DNA of 64,000 bases, from the NCBI GenBank assembly GCA_027625915.1, contig JANTQA010000063.1, positions 6,157,501-6,221,500 on the forward strand. Reading direction: 5' to 3'. Below the pieces are notes generated by a model. It did not search any database and had not been told where the DNA came from. It saw only the letters and a list, made by a program, of their open reading frames with translations. This stretch comes from Anaeramoeba flamelloides (lineage: Eukaryota; Metamonada; Anaeramoebidae). Both the position numbers and the translations under genes were made by a program. Each line of letters starts with the position of its first letter. Position 1 is the stretch's first letter. Shown here piece by piece: positions 1 to 11,301 of this stretch.

Positions 1-359
1 TTTCTCGTCACAGATTGTTTCGAAAGCTTCTTTTCAACTCTCCTTTGGTTTTGGTTTTGGTTTTGGTTGTGGTTATATGGCTGGACATCGTCGTGAACTG
101 TTTTTTGGTTGATCTTTTTTTTATATTGTTTGGTTCTCTTCGGAATTCTTTTTCTTTTTTGTTCTTGTTGCCTATTTGTCGGATAAGTTTCTTGACTTAC
201 AGATCGACACAAGAACTTTGTTTGGGTTGGAATTTTGGTTTTTTTCGGAACAAACACCTTTTTTTGCCTTCTTGGAGCAAGAAACTTTGGCTTTTTCTTA
301 CTTTCGGTATGTCGTCTTTCAAGAAAGAAACCGTGTGGTTTAGGGCCTAGTGTTGACAT
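1..359 (-). CDS. Unrecognised Lys/Arg-rich protein, N-terminal part (runs off left edge)
   Basis: An open frame starts at an ATG at 359-357 and stays open for 119 codons to the left edge of the window, so the 3' part is missing. The product begins MSTLGPKPHGFFLERRH and is strongly basic, with many KKK/RKR clusters, a short Asn-Gln alternation encoded near 50-70, and no membrane segment. This stretch is clearly richer in G and C than the flanking DNA, and the reverse strand looks like a shadow. A GTAAGT lies in frame near 200 (minus-strand sense), so an intron could begin there, although the frame remains open past it. I do not recognise the family; a nucleolar or ribosome-biogenesis role would fit the composition, but that is only a guess. 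Confidence 0.6.
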   Translation of the reverse strand, partial: MSTLGPKPHGFFLERRHTESKKKPKFLAPRRQKKVFVPKKTKIPTQTKFLCRSVSQETYPTNRQQEQKRKRIPKRTKQYKKKINQKTVHDDVQPYNHNQNQNQNQRRVEKKLSKQSVTR

Positions 360-1439
360 CTAATTGTACAACGTTCTTATTTTACAATTAAAAAGGTAAA
401 AATTTCGTTTTAAAATGAAACTCGATCAATCCAAAAAGGAATAAAATTTAAAAATTATGACTTTTCGAAACAATGTATGGACTGGTTTTGAAATATTTTA
501 ATCCAAACAGGGGTATTTGAGAAGTGAATTTGAATTCCTAAATCGAAAACTTCTTTCAAAATTTTTCCAAAAGTTTAATTCTTTTTCGGAAAACTTGAGA
601 AACAACCTATTTTACAAATGGTCTCAAAATTTATACAAAAACAGTGACAAAACTTTTTTTTATTTTTAAAAAATATTTTTTATTTGGTAAGAGTTATTTG
701 ACTTTTTTTCAATTATTGATGGGAAAATCCAGTTTCGTCAAGAAATATGTCCAAGAAAAAATTACAAAAATGACAAGATCAAAAAACTTTTTTTTTTTTT
801 TAATTGCAGGCTGAGTTTTATGACTTGTTTTTTCCGAATATTTCAAACTTTTGAGAAAATTGGATTGATTTTTGTTGTTTTCAAGTGTACATGATTTTTA
901 AAAGTGTGTCAAAGGAGTGTTGTTGTTACTGAGTTTTGTAAGAGATCACAAAAATAATTTTGGATTGTATTGAAAACGTCGAATTGTCAAACAACCAAAA
1001 AAGGTGATCGAACAAATTCTAAAAAAGAAGTGATCGTGAACAACAAAAGAAATTCTCAAAATCATTTCATTTTCAAAACTGTTTTATCGAAGGTCTATCT
1101 AAATTATTGCGATTGTGGACATGCGAGTTTCAAAACATTGAGGAATTATGATTGTTATCTCTTGAGATACCGAAGGACAATTGAATTTCAAATTTTTTGG
1201 AATGGAAATTGTTTCAAATCATATCTTTGATGACTACCTTTCCCATCTGGGGTGTGTAGGTTAATGTGATATTTTAATTCAATTGTTAACAAGAATTTTC
1301 ATTTTAAAGAAAATTGATAAAAAAAAATACAAATTTCCAAGTAAAAAAAGTCAAAAACAAAAAAAAATTTTCAAATTAAAATTTTTTTCAAAAAATGACT
1401 TTATGGGGATTTAAAAGTACAATTTCAAATTTGAAAACA

Positions 1440-1860
1440 TTTCAAACTGGTAAAAGAAGCCATAAAAAATGATATTTAGAACTGCTTGGGGTATTGTTTT
1501 TATGTGTTTATTGATTTTGAAAAGGAAATTAGGAAAATATTAAAATCAAATTTTAGTTAGATATCGAAGAAAGGTAAGAGTGGGTAAAATTGTTATAATT
1601 GTGAAAATATACCATTTTTTGTGACAGAAATTCTCGGTGTGCAAAATTAACTTAGATTATGGAACGGTTTCAAGTGTTTTTTAATCAATAATTTCACTTT
1701 TTTTGCCCGAAGAGGTAGTATTTAATTTTAAGTCGATAATGTGTTCAACAGCTTAATCCTTTTTCTTTGAGATCAACAATTATCTGGTTTATGAGACAAA
1801 CTTTTAATAAGATCAAGGCTTATAGATAATAACTGGGTTGCTGTTTTCGGGACCAACACA
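1440..1860 (+). repeat. Dispersed repeat D, copy 1
   Basis: This stretch aligns by eye in direct orientation with 25180-25480. Shared segments include a common start 'atatttagaac', the stretch around 'gattatggaac' and a following 'tttcaagtgt/tttcaagcgt' block, with small insertions. Identity looks moderate, so the copies are old. No coding potential is evident. Confidence 0.5.
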
Positions 1861-3339
1861 TGAATATGAATTTGATGGAATATAATCATAAATATCGAAA
1901 AATCTGAAATTTTATTATTCTTCGGGATCTCAAGCAATGGGGTTATTATTTAAGAATTTTTAAACACAACTTCCACTTCAAGACTTTTTGTTCTAAAGAA
2001 CCTATATAATTATGTTTGGCAAGTAAAAAAGTACATAACTGTATTAAAACATTATTGAGTGAGTTGCTAAGTCTACAAATTTTTGATAAATTTGGGTTTA
2101 TAAAAACAAAATAATTACAATTTTTATAACAATTTGAAAATCATAAAATGTTAAGATTATCAAGAGACACTGGTAAAATTATATTTCCTTGTTACAAAAT
2201 TTTTAAAGCAATTTTGTAGAGGGAAACAAATTTCAAAAATGATTCTAACTTTTTTTTTTTGCCCCTAAGTTACTTATAGTTTTTCTTAAGTTACTTTTCT
2301 AAATTCCGTCAACAAAAATAACCTATTTAATGATTAAAGTTTTTTTTTAGGTATATAAATTTTATAAATGTGATTTATTTTTTTTTTATAAGATTGTCAG
2401 AATTAAAACCCTTATCAAAGTTTTATGTTTTAATTAAACGCGAACATTTCATAAATAGGTTTTTTTCTTCACACACCAACCAGAAAATCATATTTAAAGA
2501 CTATTTAGTCACTTTATCAAGATATAAATCTTCCAAGAAGTTTTAATTAGATAATTTTTTTAATTTACTCAAATAGACCCCCCATCCCCCCCCCAAAAAA
2601 AAAAAAAAAAAAAAAAGAACAATAAAAGTCCCATAGTTTTCAAACTAAGGTTTTTTTTTAATTAAAAGGAAAAAGAAGAAATGTATTTGTAATAACCACA
2701 AATAATGATATTTTGGATTTTTATTTTGAATTGTTAATTTTTCTTAATTTTAAAAAAAGCATTTTTTTTTAATTTTTCGTTTATAAATATTTTTTTAAAT
2801 TCAGTAAAATTTTTTTTTTTTTTGAATTTTATTATTATTTATTTTTATTCCTTCTTTTTTTTATTGATAAAAGTTGATTTGAAAAAAAAATACATATAAT
2901 CTAAATAAACCCTCGGAAAATTGGAATTATCTTAAACGTTTTACAATTGACACCCATATTTTAAAAAAATTGCTTTGTTCACACATTCCAACAGTCTCAG
3001 TCAATTTTAGACATGTTATAGGTATAATTCGATTAGATACTTTCAAAACTTATTTTACATTCTATTTTTATGGATTAGACAAGTTATATAATGTATCATT
3101 GAAAATTTGGGTAAACTAATTCATCTTTGGTTATTTTAAAACATGTTTTAACCCATGATCAAATTTACTGTAAAAATTTCATATTTTTGAGAATATAATA
3201 CGGGAAAAAAGATATTTAAATGATAAATTACCTTAAATTACATTTTAAAAAAAATCAAATTAGTTTAATATATACTATTTTTTTTTTATTTTTTTTTTTT
3301 GGCGGGGGGTAGGGTAAGTTTAGAGTTCCAAAAAGTATA

Positions 3340-3560
3340 CCATATGATATTATTTCATTTCTTCAAAAATCATCTGTTATAATTCTTCATTTTAACTCAC
3401 GCCTAGATTCAATATAACATTATTGATCTAGTTTTTAGAGGATAACATTTGTAGTTCTCTGAACCCCAGAATATCATCTACAACAACTTCAAATGGTATC
3501 ATTTTTTTTTTTTTTTTTTGATCTATAATAAACTCAGAACTCAACAGAATGGTGGATGAA
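3340..3560 (+). repeat. Dispersed repeat E, copy 1
   Basis: This stretch matches 54930-55130 in direct orientation. The shared order of blocks is 'ttataattcttc', 'aatatcatct' and 'aaactcagaa/aaactcagat'. In the second copy the central part is a clear palindrome; here it has decayed. Confidence 0.45.
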
Positions 3561-4018
3561 AAATCATAATTAGAAAAAGGGGGATTCTAAATTTGATACT
3601 TTTTTCAAGTAATTTTTACAAATGAGTAAATTGGATTATTATGATGAATCAATAAATAATTTAAATTACAATTTATGACATTTTATTCAATATATTAGGA
3701 TAAAGTTTGAAGATATTGGATAAATATATTTACAACAATTTCTGTCCAATAACTTTGAGAAAAAAATTAAATAAAGAATTAAATATCCAGAGATGTGCAA
3801 AAAATAAATTAAATGTGGTAATAAGTAGTTCATATTTTGAACTAATCAACTTTAATTTTTGTGACAAGACTTACTTTTGGATATTCAATTATTTCTAATC
3901 ATAGTATAAAAACGTTTTATTTAATAAAATAAAAGTATCGAATCACCAAAAATTTAAAAAGATAAAATAATAAAATTATATGTTTATGGGGGGGTAAATG
4001 TGTTGTTTTGTATAAAAC

Positions 4019-4206
4019 CAGTTCCACTTCCAAGGTAAAAATCTCCAAGAAATATAAGTTACAAAAAAATCTCAAATTAAAGCACATTTTTTTTGGAATT
4101 TTTTTTTATACAAATTATTTTACTAGAATTTGAATTTTGTGCCTTTATTTGGAATTATTTTATCTTAAATTTCATTCCAAGTTTGTGTCTTAAAAATGGA
4201 ACACTG
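4019..4206. mobile_element. MITE-like palindromic element, 188 bp
   Basis: The unit begins CAGTTCCACTTCC and ends with the imperfect inverse GGAACACTG, followed by TA on the right. Most of its length folds back on itself, with 'aaatctcaaattaaagcac' near the left and 'gtgcctttatttggaatt' near the right. The same inner blocks occur at 27507-27703, so this is one family. A TIR beginning CAGT and flanking TA are typical of Tc1/mariner-derived MITEs; the assignment is inferred from ends and size only. Confidence 0.5.
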
Positions 4207-4959
4207 TATTAAAAGGGTTAAATTTTCCAAATAAAAGTTTACATGTTTTTTTAAAATTCAAAGTGTTTTTTTGTGGTTGCACAATTATTACTGAGATGTT
4301 ATTAAATAAAATTAATATTTTTATTTGATCTTTTACAAAAAGTGACTATGGGGTTTAATTAAATATAGGTAAACATTATGGCAACAAAGCCTGTAGATTA
4401 TAATTCATTGAAAAAAGACGCAAGAATGGGGCCTGAGAATTGAATGTACACTGTAACTGGATATAAAAACGAAGTCAGGATCATTATAATAATTAATATA
4501 ATTACTATAAGAAAAATAATCTTAAAAAAATTTTTTTTAAATAACTTACAATCGGAAAACTGAATTAAATATCTTTGAAAAACATCATTTCTAATTAATT
4601 TTATAACTTTTTCCTTTGCTTATTTCAAGTTAATTGTTCAGAAATAATTTATGAACTTCGAAATAAAAGGTTTTAATTATGAATTGTAAAATAGAATTTT
4701 TTATTATCTCTTTTTCAATTAGTCAAATATTTTCGGAATTATTTAATAAATGTATTTTTGAAACTTTTGAAAAAGTTTTTTAGTATTTTTGAAACCAAAA
4801 TTAAATCCAAAAAAAAGTTACATGGTTTAAACAGTTATGAGAGTAATGATACTCCTTTTTGGTCTCCGTCATGAAATACTTTTAATTTTACAAATTATTT
4901 CATTTGTTATCTTTTCTTTATTTTATTTTCATTTCCTCTTTTGTAGTTACGATATCAGT

Positions 4960-5180
4960 TTCGTAAGATCTGGAATTTTTTTTTTTCAATGGTTGATAGA
5001 AGGTTAAGTGTTGGGTTGTTAAATAGAAAAATCAAATACAATTAGTTTATGATATATAATAATTTGATTAATCAATAAATGTTGGTGACATTTCAACATA
5101 TTTACCAATATATTTTTGTATTCCGCTCTTCTCATCATTTTGGACACATACATCTTTATTTTTTCGTTTTATTTTGTTTT
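4960..5180 (+). repeat. Dispersed repeat A, decayed copy
   Basis: The order of short blocks (T-rich run, 'caatggttgata', 'aggttaa', 'aaatagaa', 'atcaataa', 'tatttttgta', 'ctcatc', 'ttttggacacat') parallels the A copy at 10207-10755. Identity is low and the ends are not defined. Confidence 0.35.
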
Positions 5181-5696
5181 TTTTTTTTCATTTATTTCGA
5201 GAAAAATAATTACTTATAAAAACATTAATAATATATAAATTAAATGCCCTTTTAAATTACCTTTGTAAAAATATAATAAATTGGGTTTTTTTGCCTATTT
5301 TTGTTTTTGGGTGTGTCCAAATTTTGGGAATGGGCTTATTTGTATATTTTTTGGATTTTACACATTTTATCTTCCTCTAAACATATTTTCATACATTCTT
5401 TACACTATTTAACACTTACCCCAAATAATCAAATAATACTGAAAAAAAAAACATTTTTTTTTTATTTTTATAGTTCGTGTGCCAAAAAAAAGAAGATTCT
5501 GGTTTTTTAGACGGGTCTTGTTATGAATATTATTGTTTTTTTTTGAAATTATTGTGATCATTTTGTGCTTTATATGTGATCTTGGATTATGTCCAAAAAA
5601 CTCTAGTATTGTAATCGATAAACCATTTCAAAAAAGATCTGAGAGAAAATATGTGGATGAAGTAATTATTTTTTCAAAACAAATAATTTTTACAAT

Positions 5697-6197
5697 TTAG
5701 GAATTCAGGAAGTGCCGTCAAGTTCCTAGTTTTTCTTGGGGTTTGCTATTTTATTTATTAAGTGTTCTAGGTTTTTTTTGAGTTTTATATTTTATTTGTG
5801 AAGTGTTCTAGGTTTTTTTTTTTACTTTTTGAAATAAACAGAAAATTTTAATAAATTTTAGGTTTATTTCGAAAAGTAAAAAAAAACCTAAAGAAAATCT
5901 ATTGATTTTCCACATAAATAGAAAAATCACAAAAATCTAACGAAAATCTATTGATTTTCCAAATAAATAGTAAACTCAAGAAAGTCTAACGGCGCTATTC
6001 CGCAATTCAAAAGAATAGAGAAAAATCAAAGATTTTACTCAATTCTTTTAAATTCACGAAAAGCTAACGGCAGTTTTTTTTAATTTGATTTATTTGGAAA
6101 ATCAATAAAAATCTATCACAATTTTTGGTTTATTTCTTAAATTTAAAAAAACCTAATAGCAAATAAAATGAATTAACAACTCTTCGTTAAATGATAA
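5697..6197 (-). repeat. Modular hairpin repeat B, copy 1
   Basis: One end reads AGGAATTCAGGAAGTGCCG and the other end reads TTAACAACTCTTCGTTAAAT. These are the reverse complements of the ends of the copies at 13797-14490 and 39911-40115, so this copy is inverted relative to them. The interior is a chain of short inverted repeats such as 'gaaaatctattgattttc' and the arms around 6016-6055, separated by CTAACGG-like motifs. No reading frame of note is present. Confidence 0.6.
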
Positions 6198-6609
6198 AAA
6201 AAAAAAAAAAAAAACAAATAATTTTTCAACAAGGAACTATAAAAGAAAAAGTTTTATAAAGTCTGAATAAGAAGGATGAGGAACATTAATTAAAAGAATT
6301 CTGAAAACTTTTGGTCTTTCATTTTTTGGAAATGCCTTTCTTTTTCCAAATTTTAAAAGAAAAATTCAAGATGATTAAAAGATTTAAATCTAAAAATGAA
6401 GAATATTAGAATTTTTATTATTAATAATTTTAATCAAAAGATTTGTATCTATGAATAAGAAATTCTTTATTAAAATTTAAAATCTATTTTCCCAATTCAT
6501 ATTTTTGTCTTTTCAAGAATTCATTTTAATTTTTATCCCTGTCATTCGTTTTTCAAGGAATAAAAAAAAAAAAAAAAAAACAAAATGAAATGAATCTATT
6601 TTTTGTTGT

Positions 6610-7410
6610 TTATTTTTTTTTGTTTTGTATTCTTTTTTCTTTTCGAATGAGTCTTCTCTTTTTTTTACGTTCTTTTTTCTTTTTAAGATGAGCAATATCC
6701 TTTTCTGATCTATTTTTGGCGTCTTTTCTTCTTTGATATCGTGTGGCTTCTTTTCTTCGTTGTTTAACAATGTTCTTGTACCATTCCTTTTGCTTTTTGT
6801 TTTTAAGGAATCTGGCTCTCTTTTGTGAGATCTTTTCGCGTTTTCTTCTTAAAAGCTTTGGGGTGATCAGTCTTTGGATTTTTGGTGCCTTGGTTTTAAT
6901 TTTGCCGCCTTCGTTTTTTGGTTGCACTTCTCTTCTGATGGCATATTTGCGGACGTCTTCGTCTTTTTTGAGGGCAAATAATTTTCTGATGTTGTTTGCT
7001 CTTTTTGGTCCGAGTCTTCGTGGGACAATGCTGTCGGTAAGGCCGGCAATGTCATTTTCGCCCTTCTTGACAACAATTAAATTGATAACACCTAGATCGG
7101 GTCCTAAGATACACCCTCTGACGTTACGTCGAATTCTTTCACCTTTTCTCTTTGGTCGGTAACATGGGTGGCCCTCTCTTAACAAGAGCCTTGCGCGTGT
7201 GGAAACAAGAACACCTTGCATCATTGGGAAACCTTGCTTATCATTTCCTCCTGTGATTTTGAATATGTATCCCTTGAATTCTTCTCCAAGTGGATCGCCA
7301 ATGATCTCTTGGCTGATACGTTTTTCCCAGAAATAGGCAAGCTTTCTTTCGTCATCAATGTCAATGACTTTTTGTAGTCCAGTGACTGGGTTGGCAATGT
7401 TAAGTTTCAT
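6610..7410 (-). CDS. RPS6: 40S ribosomal protein eS6 (RPS6)
   Basis: Single-exon gene of 266 residues beginning [11 protein letters not shown], the almost universal eS6 start. Hallmarks in order are DDERKL, the [10 protein letters not shown] stretch (about residues 54-63), [37 protein letters not shown] and [12 protein letters not shown]. It is a structural component of the small ribosomal subunit, made in the cytosol and assembled in the nucleolus. Human eS6 is 249 residues, so the length is normal. The C-terminal helix is very basic and ends in RIQNKKK. It lacks the serine cluster (RRxSS...) phosphorylated by S6 kinases in animals, fungi and plants. The ATG is preceded by a long A/T homopolymer, and the stop is TAA. 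Identification is secure. Confidence 0.98.
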   Translation of the reverse strand: MKLNIANPVTGLQKVIDIDDERKLAYFWEKRISQEIIGDPLGEEFKGYIFKITGGNDKQGFPMMQGVLVSTRARLLLREGHPCYRPKRKGERIRRNVRGCILGPDLGVINLIVVKKGENDIAGLTDSIVPRRLGPKRANNIRKLFALKKDEDVRKYAIRREVQPKNEGGKIKTKAPKIQRLITPKLLRRKREKISQKRARFLKNKKQKEWYKNIVKQRRKEATRYQRRKDAKNRSEKDIAHLKKKKERKKKRRLIRKEKRIQNKKK

Positions 7411-7439
7411 TATTTCGAAAAATCTTTAAAATTAGAAAC

Positions 7440-7470
<31 letters not shown>

Positions 7471-8365
7471 AAAGCAAATAAAAAAAAAAAAAAAATAAAA
7501 TAAAAATACAAAAAAAGAAAAGCAAAAAAGGTTTTAGAAAGAAAAAAATAAGAATAAGGTTAGTTTATTTTAAAGAACTCTGTTTGGTTTTTCATTAAAA
7601 CAAATAATATTTACCTCTGAAGATTTTATTGACAGATAAAAGAAAAAAAAATGATAAATTTTCAACCTAAAATGAATAATTGTTTGTCTCATACTTTTTT
7701 TATTCTTGTATCTTTGATGGGATTTCAGTATTTAGATTAACAAAAAGATTGTTCCTATGGTTCTTTCATTGGTTGAGAATCTTGTTTCAAGTTCAAGAAT
7801 TATGATTTTCAAATTAATGGCGTTTTTACTTATAACCATATTGTATGCAATTAGATGTATTTTTCCACAACTTGGGAAGAAACGAAATTCTTTGAAATTG
7901 AAAGAGAAGAATTGTTAGATGTATAAAAAACAATGGTTTTTTACATTTAATCTTTATTAAACTTAGAAACAACCGATTTTTTAATTGAAACTCAGATTTG
8001 AATCTCAGAGAAAGACTTTGGCTTTAAAAAGGTACATTAAAATGTGTTGATGAAGAACAATGAGAAGGGTTTAAAAATAACTCTAAAAGAATTGAAAGTC
8101 TTTTTTATGGTTTCAGGTGAACTAATGTGTTTTTGTGAAATAAACTGTTTTTCTAAGGCAAAATGTGAAATAAGAAAAATTTGTATCAATTTTTGAGATC
8201 TTTAAAATAAAGTCAATAAGAAAAATACTCAAGCAAAATCAACAAAATAGTTTTTTACTAATTACCCGCAACTCTTTAAGTTAGTAAATATTCTTGGACT
8301 TGGTCTATGTTTTTAGAAAGTTAACTGTTTTTCATTTTTTGTTATTTTTTTTCTTTGTTTTTAAA
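7411..8365. promoter_or_regulatory. Spacer between divergent eS6 and the + strand gene at 8366
   Basis: This 0.95-kb spacer separates two divergently oriented genes and must hold both promoters, if the + strand gene is real. It starts with a 30-nt A tract and a second A tract next to the eS6 start. I cannot point to a TATA box or initiator with confidence in such AT-rich DNA. Confidence 0.3.
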
Positions 8366-8877
8366 ATGGATTTTCAACAGTCTTTAATTATTGAAGCCAC
8401 TCACAAACTAATTTTTGATAAATCCCAACTTTACCAGCATTGTATATTTAACGGAAATAACGAATGTCGTCAAATATTTGATTTCTACACTAAAATGTCA
8501 GGAATGAAACTTCCAAAAAATAAAAAAGAACAAGAAGAAGAAGAAGAAGAAGAAGAAGAAAAACTGATTAATTCAAAACAAACAGAATCTTTAGATCAAA
8601 ACACAAACAATAAAAAAGTTTTTTTTTAAAAGATTAAACAAATCAAAAAATAAAAGAAAAAAAAGAAAGTTTCTTTTTTTTTTACAAACAACAAAACTTG
8701 AAAAAAGAAATAAACTTTTTATTATCAAAATTTCTGAATTTAACAAAAAAGAAATCTATGAGTTAATAAAAAACCAATTTTATTTATTAAAAAACTTTTT
8801 CAGACTTCTTCCTTTTACACAATCCAATTTTTACCGTTACAATCAAAATATTTTGAAATTAACTTTCTTTTTTTTTT
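8366..8877 (+). CDS. Unrecognised protein, apparently interrupted by a frame change
   Basis: An ATG at 8366 opens a frame to 8629 (87 residues), beginning MDFQQSLIIEATHKL and containing a glutamate tract. The frame ends within a run of nine T at 8619-8627. A second open frame, one base out of phase, covers 8595-8877 without an ATG. It reads as a lysine-rich stretch followed by a well-structured KISEFNKKEIYELIKNQF and a hydrophobic LLKNFFRLLPF. Together these look like one gene with a homopolymer-length error or a real frameshift, or two exons whose junction I cannot see. A strong T-rich acceptor at 8878 precedes a short frame with DFSTFMNEIDQFR, a possible last exon. I do not recognise the family. 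Confidence 0.45.
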
Positions 8878-9986
8878 AGGATTTTTCCACATTTATGAAT
8901 GAAATTGATCAATTTCGCTGAGTAATTTTAAAAAGGTTCCCCAAGAAAGTTTTCAGTCAAGTACTGAAAAAAGTTTTATTAGAATTTGGTGGCTGTTTTA
9001 AAGATTGTTTTTGAAATCTTTTTTGGTAAAGACCTTTTTGAATGCGCTCGAATCCGTAAATAAAAAATAAATCGATCTCTGGAAAACAGAAAAAGTATTT
9101 TTAATTTTGAAAAGATAAGAAAATTGACACCCAAAGTTAAACGAGAAGAAGAAACTGTGGATTTATAATCTTAGGTATTTCAATTTTAAATAAGAAATAT
9201 TTTTTAACTCATTTTCTTTTTATTCTGCAATGTCCTTTATTTAGCATTATTTCTATGAAACTTTCGATAAAGAAACTTTTTAACAAGATTATTAAATCGT
9301 TTTAATCAATTAAAAAGCTGAAAATAAACATCGTTATTTTATTGTGTTGTCAAAACAATACACATTATCGAGTTTAATACTGTTTTTTTTCAAATTAAAA
9401 ACAATAAATTTTATCTCAAAGTTTCAAAAAGAGAGGTAAGAAAAATCAAGATTATCATGATCAAATGATTTTAAGAAGATCTGTTTTTTTTTTTTCAGCT
9501 ATTAAGACAATCTTTGTATAAATATTCGAGAATCTGAAATAAAATTTTTTTCAATCTTAATTGGAAAATGAAGGTAGTAACAAAATAACAGTTATTTTAG
9601 AGAACTTAACTCTTGAAAACAACTTTATAAATACTCACAAAGTATGTAATTGATATGGTTTCGTTATTATTTTGGAAAAACCTAGTATATAGGTATTACA
9701 AATTGAAATAGGATAAAATTTTCAGATTATTGTTTCAATTCTTCATTTACAAACATAATTTTCAAAGAAGAGGTCATAATTTGAAAAAAGTGGAAAAAGG
9801 AAAATCAAATTTTTTTCCCATTATTTATTTAAATACAAGTAATATGAGAATGTTGAACTTATATAAATAATTTTTGATTATTTTACAAAAAAAAAAAAAA
9901 GAAAAAGGTTATATTAGTTGTTAAAATGTTTATTTATGAGGGGGGTTATATATGTAATATATATCCTTGCAACTTTATATGGAGAA

Positions 9987-10018
<32 letters not shown>

Positions 10019-10206
10019 TAAAAAATAAAAAATAAAAATTAAAGAAGAGAGTAAAAAAAAGAGAATAAAAAATGAAGAAGTAAAAAGAAGAGAAAAAATA
10101 AAGAAAAAAAAATAAAAAGATTGATAAAAATCGATGATTATAGCATAAGTGGGTTTAATCGCCCTCCTTATTTTTAGGTCTCCAAATATCTAAGCATTCT
10201 TTGATA

Positions 10207-10755
10207 AATTCTACTAAACTAAAATTTAAAATTTTCCACACAGCTAAAACGTTCCAAACAATTACAATAATACAATTTTATTGAAATTGGAGATAATTTT
10301 GATTTTTCTAAAATATGAAAATCATTTTTTCATCTTTTAGTTTTTCTTTTCATTTAATTGTTTGAATTACGTAATTTGTTTCATTCGATCAAAATTTTTT
10401 TCAACCATTGATATTAGGTTAAAGTCAAAGTTGTTCCAAATAGAAGAACCCAAATAAAATTAGTTGGTAGTATCTAACCATTTGATCGATCAATATCCGT
10501 AATAGAATTTAAACAAATTTTGCCAATGTATTTTTATTTGTTTTGCTCATCTCTAAACATTTTAACACACCCTTGATTTATTTGTATTGATAATTATTTA
10601 TTTATTATTTTGTGAGTATTGTAATTTATAAACAAGTGTTAACATTTGAATTCGTGAATGGTTCTAATTTGGTGAATCTTCTTTAATTGATTAAATAAGT
10701 TTTTTTTTTCACAAATCGAATTTTGGTGTGTTAAAAATTTTGAATTGGGGTTTAG
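10207..10755 (+). repeat. Dispersed repeat A, copy 1
   Basis: About 550 bp that reappears inverted at 29923-30482 with clear identity throughout, and again inverted and more diverged at 13230-13640. Shared landmarks are 'tttgatcgatcaatat', 'aacattttaacacaccc', 'aagtgttaacatttg' and 'ttttggtgtgttaaa'. There is no long open frame. One end reads CTACTAAACTAAAA; the true termini are not certain. Confidence 0.7.
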
Positions 10756-11039
10756 ATTATAGTAGTTTTCGGGTTCTATTAGTTGCTAAAATGAAAAATC
10801 ATTTTTTTGTTATTTACATAATTTGATACATACCTTTACAATGAATAAATATTTTTGGATTACCAATTTTGTATCTTTTGAGATCACCTTTTAAGAAACC
10901 ATTAAAATAAAACAAAAACAGTAACCTTATTTTCATATGACTTCACAAAAATAATTAATTATTGCATTTTTGTCAATAAAAAGAAGTTGAATTTCACATT
11001 ACCATTTTTAGACATAAATTACACCAATGACTCCAACCA

Positions 11040-11220
11040 TAAAGTATTTGTTTGATACATAGTTTTTAAAATAGATACTCAGATAACAACACAACTTAAA
11101 TATAGTCTCTGATTGGCGAACTTGTTTCTTTTTAAAAAGTCATAACTGAAAAAAAAAAAAAAATCAGTTTAAGGTTTTAAAAAATAAATTTTAATTTATT
11201 GACACCTAGTCAATAATTAT
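11040..11220 (+). repeat. Dispersed repeat F, copy 1
   Basis: This stretch matches 48330-48530 in direct orientation. Shared blocks include 'ttgtttgat.catag', 'cttaaatatagtctctgatt', 'tttaaaaagt' and a later 'atttattgacac/atttattgatac' block. It lies just downstream of the MRH-like gene on the opposite sense. Confidence 0.5.
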
Positions 11221-11301
11221 TTATTGAATAATCTTTCCCAGAAAATATTATTATAATTAATATTATTAAGATTTTTTATTATTAAAAGTAAAATTTAATT
11301 T

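Larger units (their letters stand above)
360..6609. other. Gene-poor AT-rich stretch with repeats
   Basis: No convincing gene is visible in this 6.2-kb stretch. It holds poly-A/poly-T tracts, a C6-AT-C9-A22 tract at 2578-2616, a T-rich then G-rich tract at about 3281-3315, and copies of dispersed repeats D (1440-1860), E (3340-3560), a MITE-like palindrome (4019-4206), a decayed A copy (about 4960-5180) and a B copy (5697-6197). Short open frames near 970-1230, 3707-3898 and 5301-5510 lack an ATG or any family signal. Confidence 0.6.
8878..11301. other. Gene-poor stretch with repeats and a TA microsatellite
   Basis: No gene is visible apart from the possible last exon of the upstream gene at 8878-8920. 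The stretch holds poly-A/T runs, a (TA)n tract at 9987-10014 followed by purine-rich simple sequence to 10120, the A repeat at 10207-10755 and an F repeat at 11040-11220. Confidence 0.6.

Noticed and set aside
15-350. Open frame on the + strand at the left edge
   Set aside because: It is Phe/Leu-rich and mirrors the better minus-strand gene; the latter starts at ATG and has balanced composition.
970-1230. 86-codon + strand frame
   Set aside because: It starts at TTG, has no family signal and no convincing splice sites. Left unannotated, though its composition is mildly coding-like.
4378-4443. ATG frame starting MATKPVDYNSLKKDARM
   Set aside because: It looks like the start of a small SNARE-like protein, but only 21 codons are open and no continuation could be found.
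6743-7162. 139-codon + strand frame inside eS6
   Set aside because: Antisense shadow of a securely identified ribosomal protein gene.
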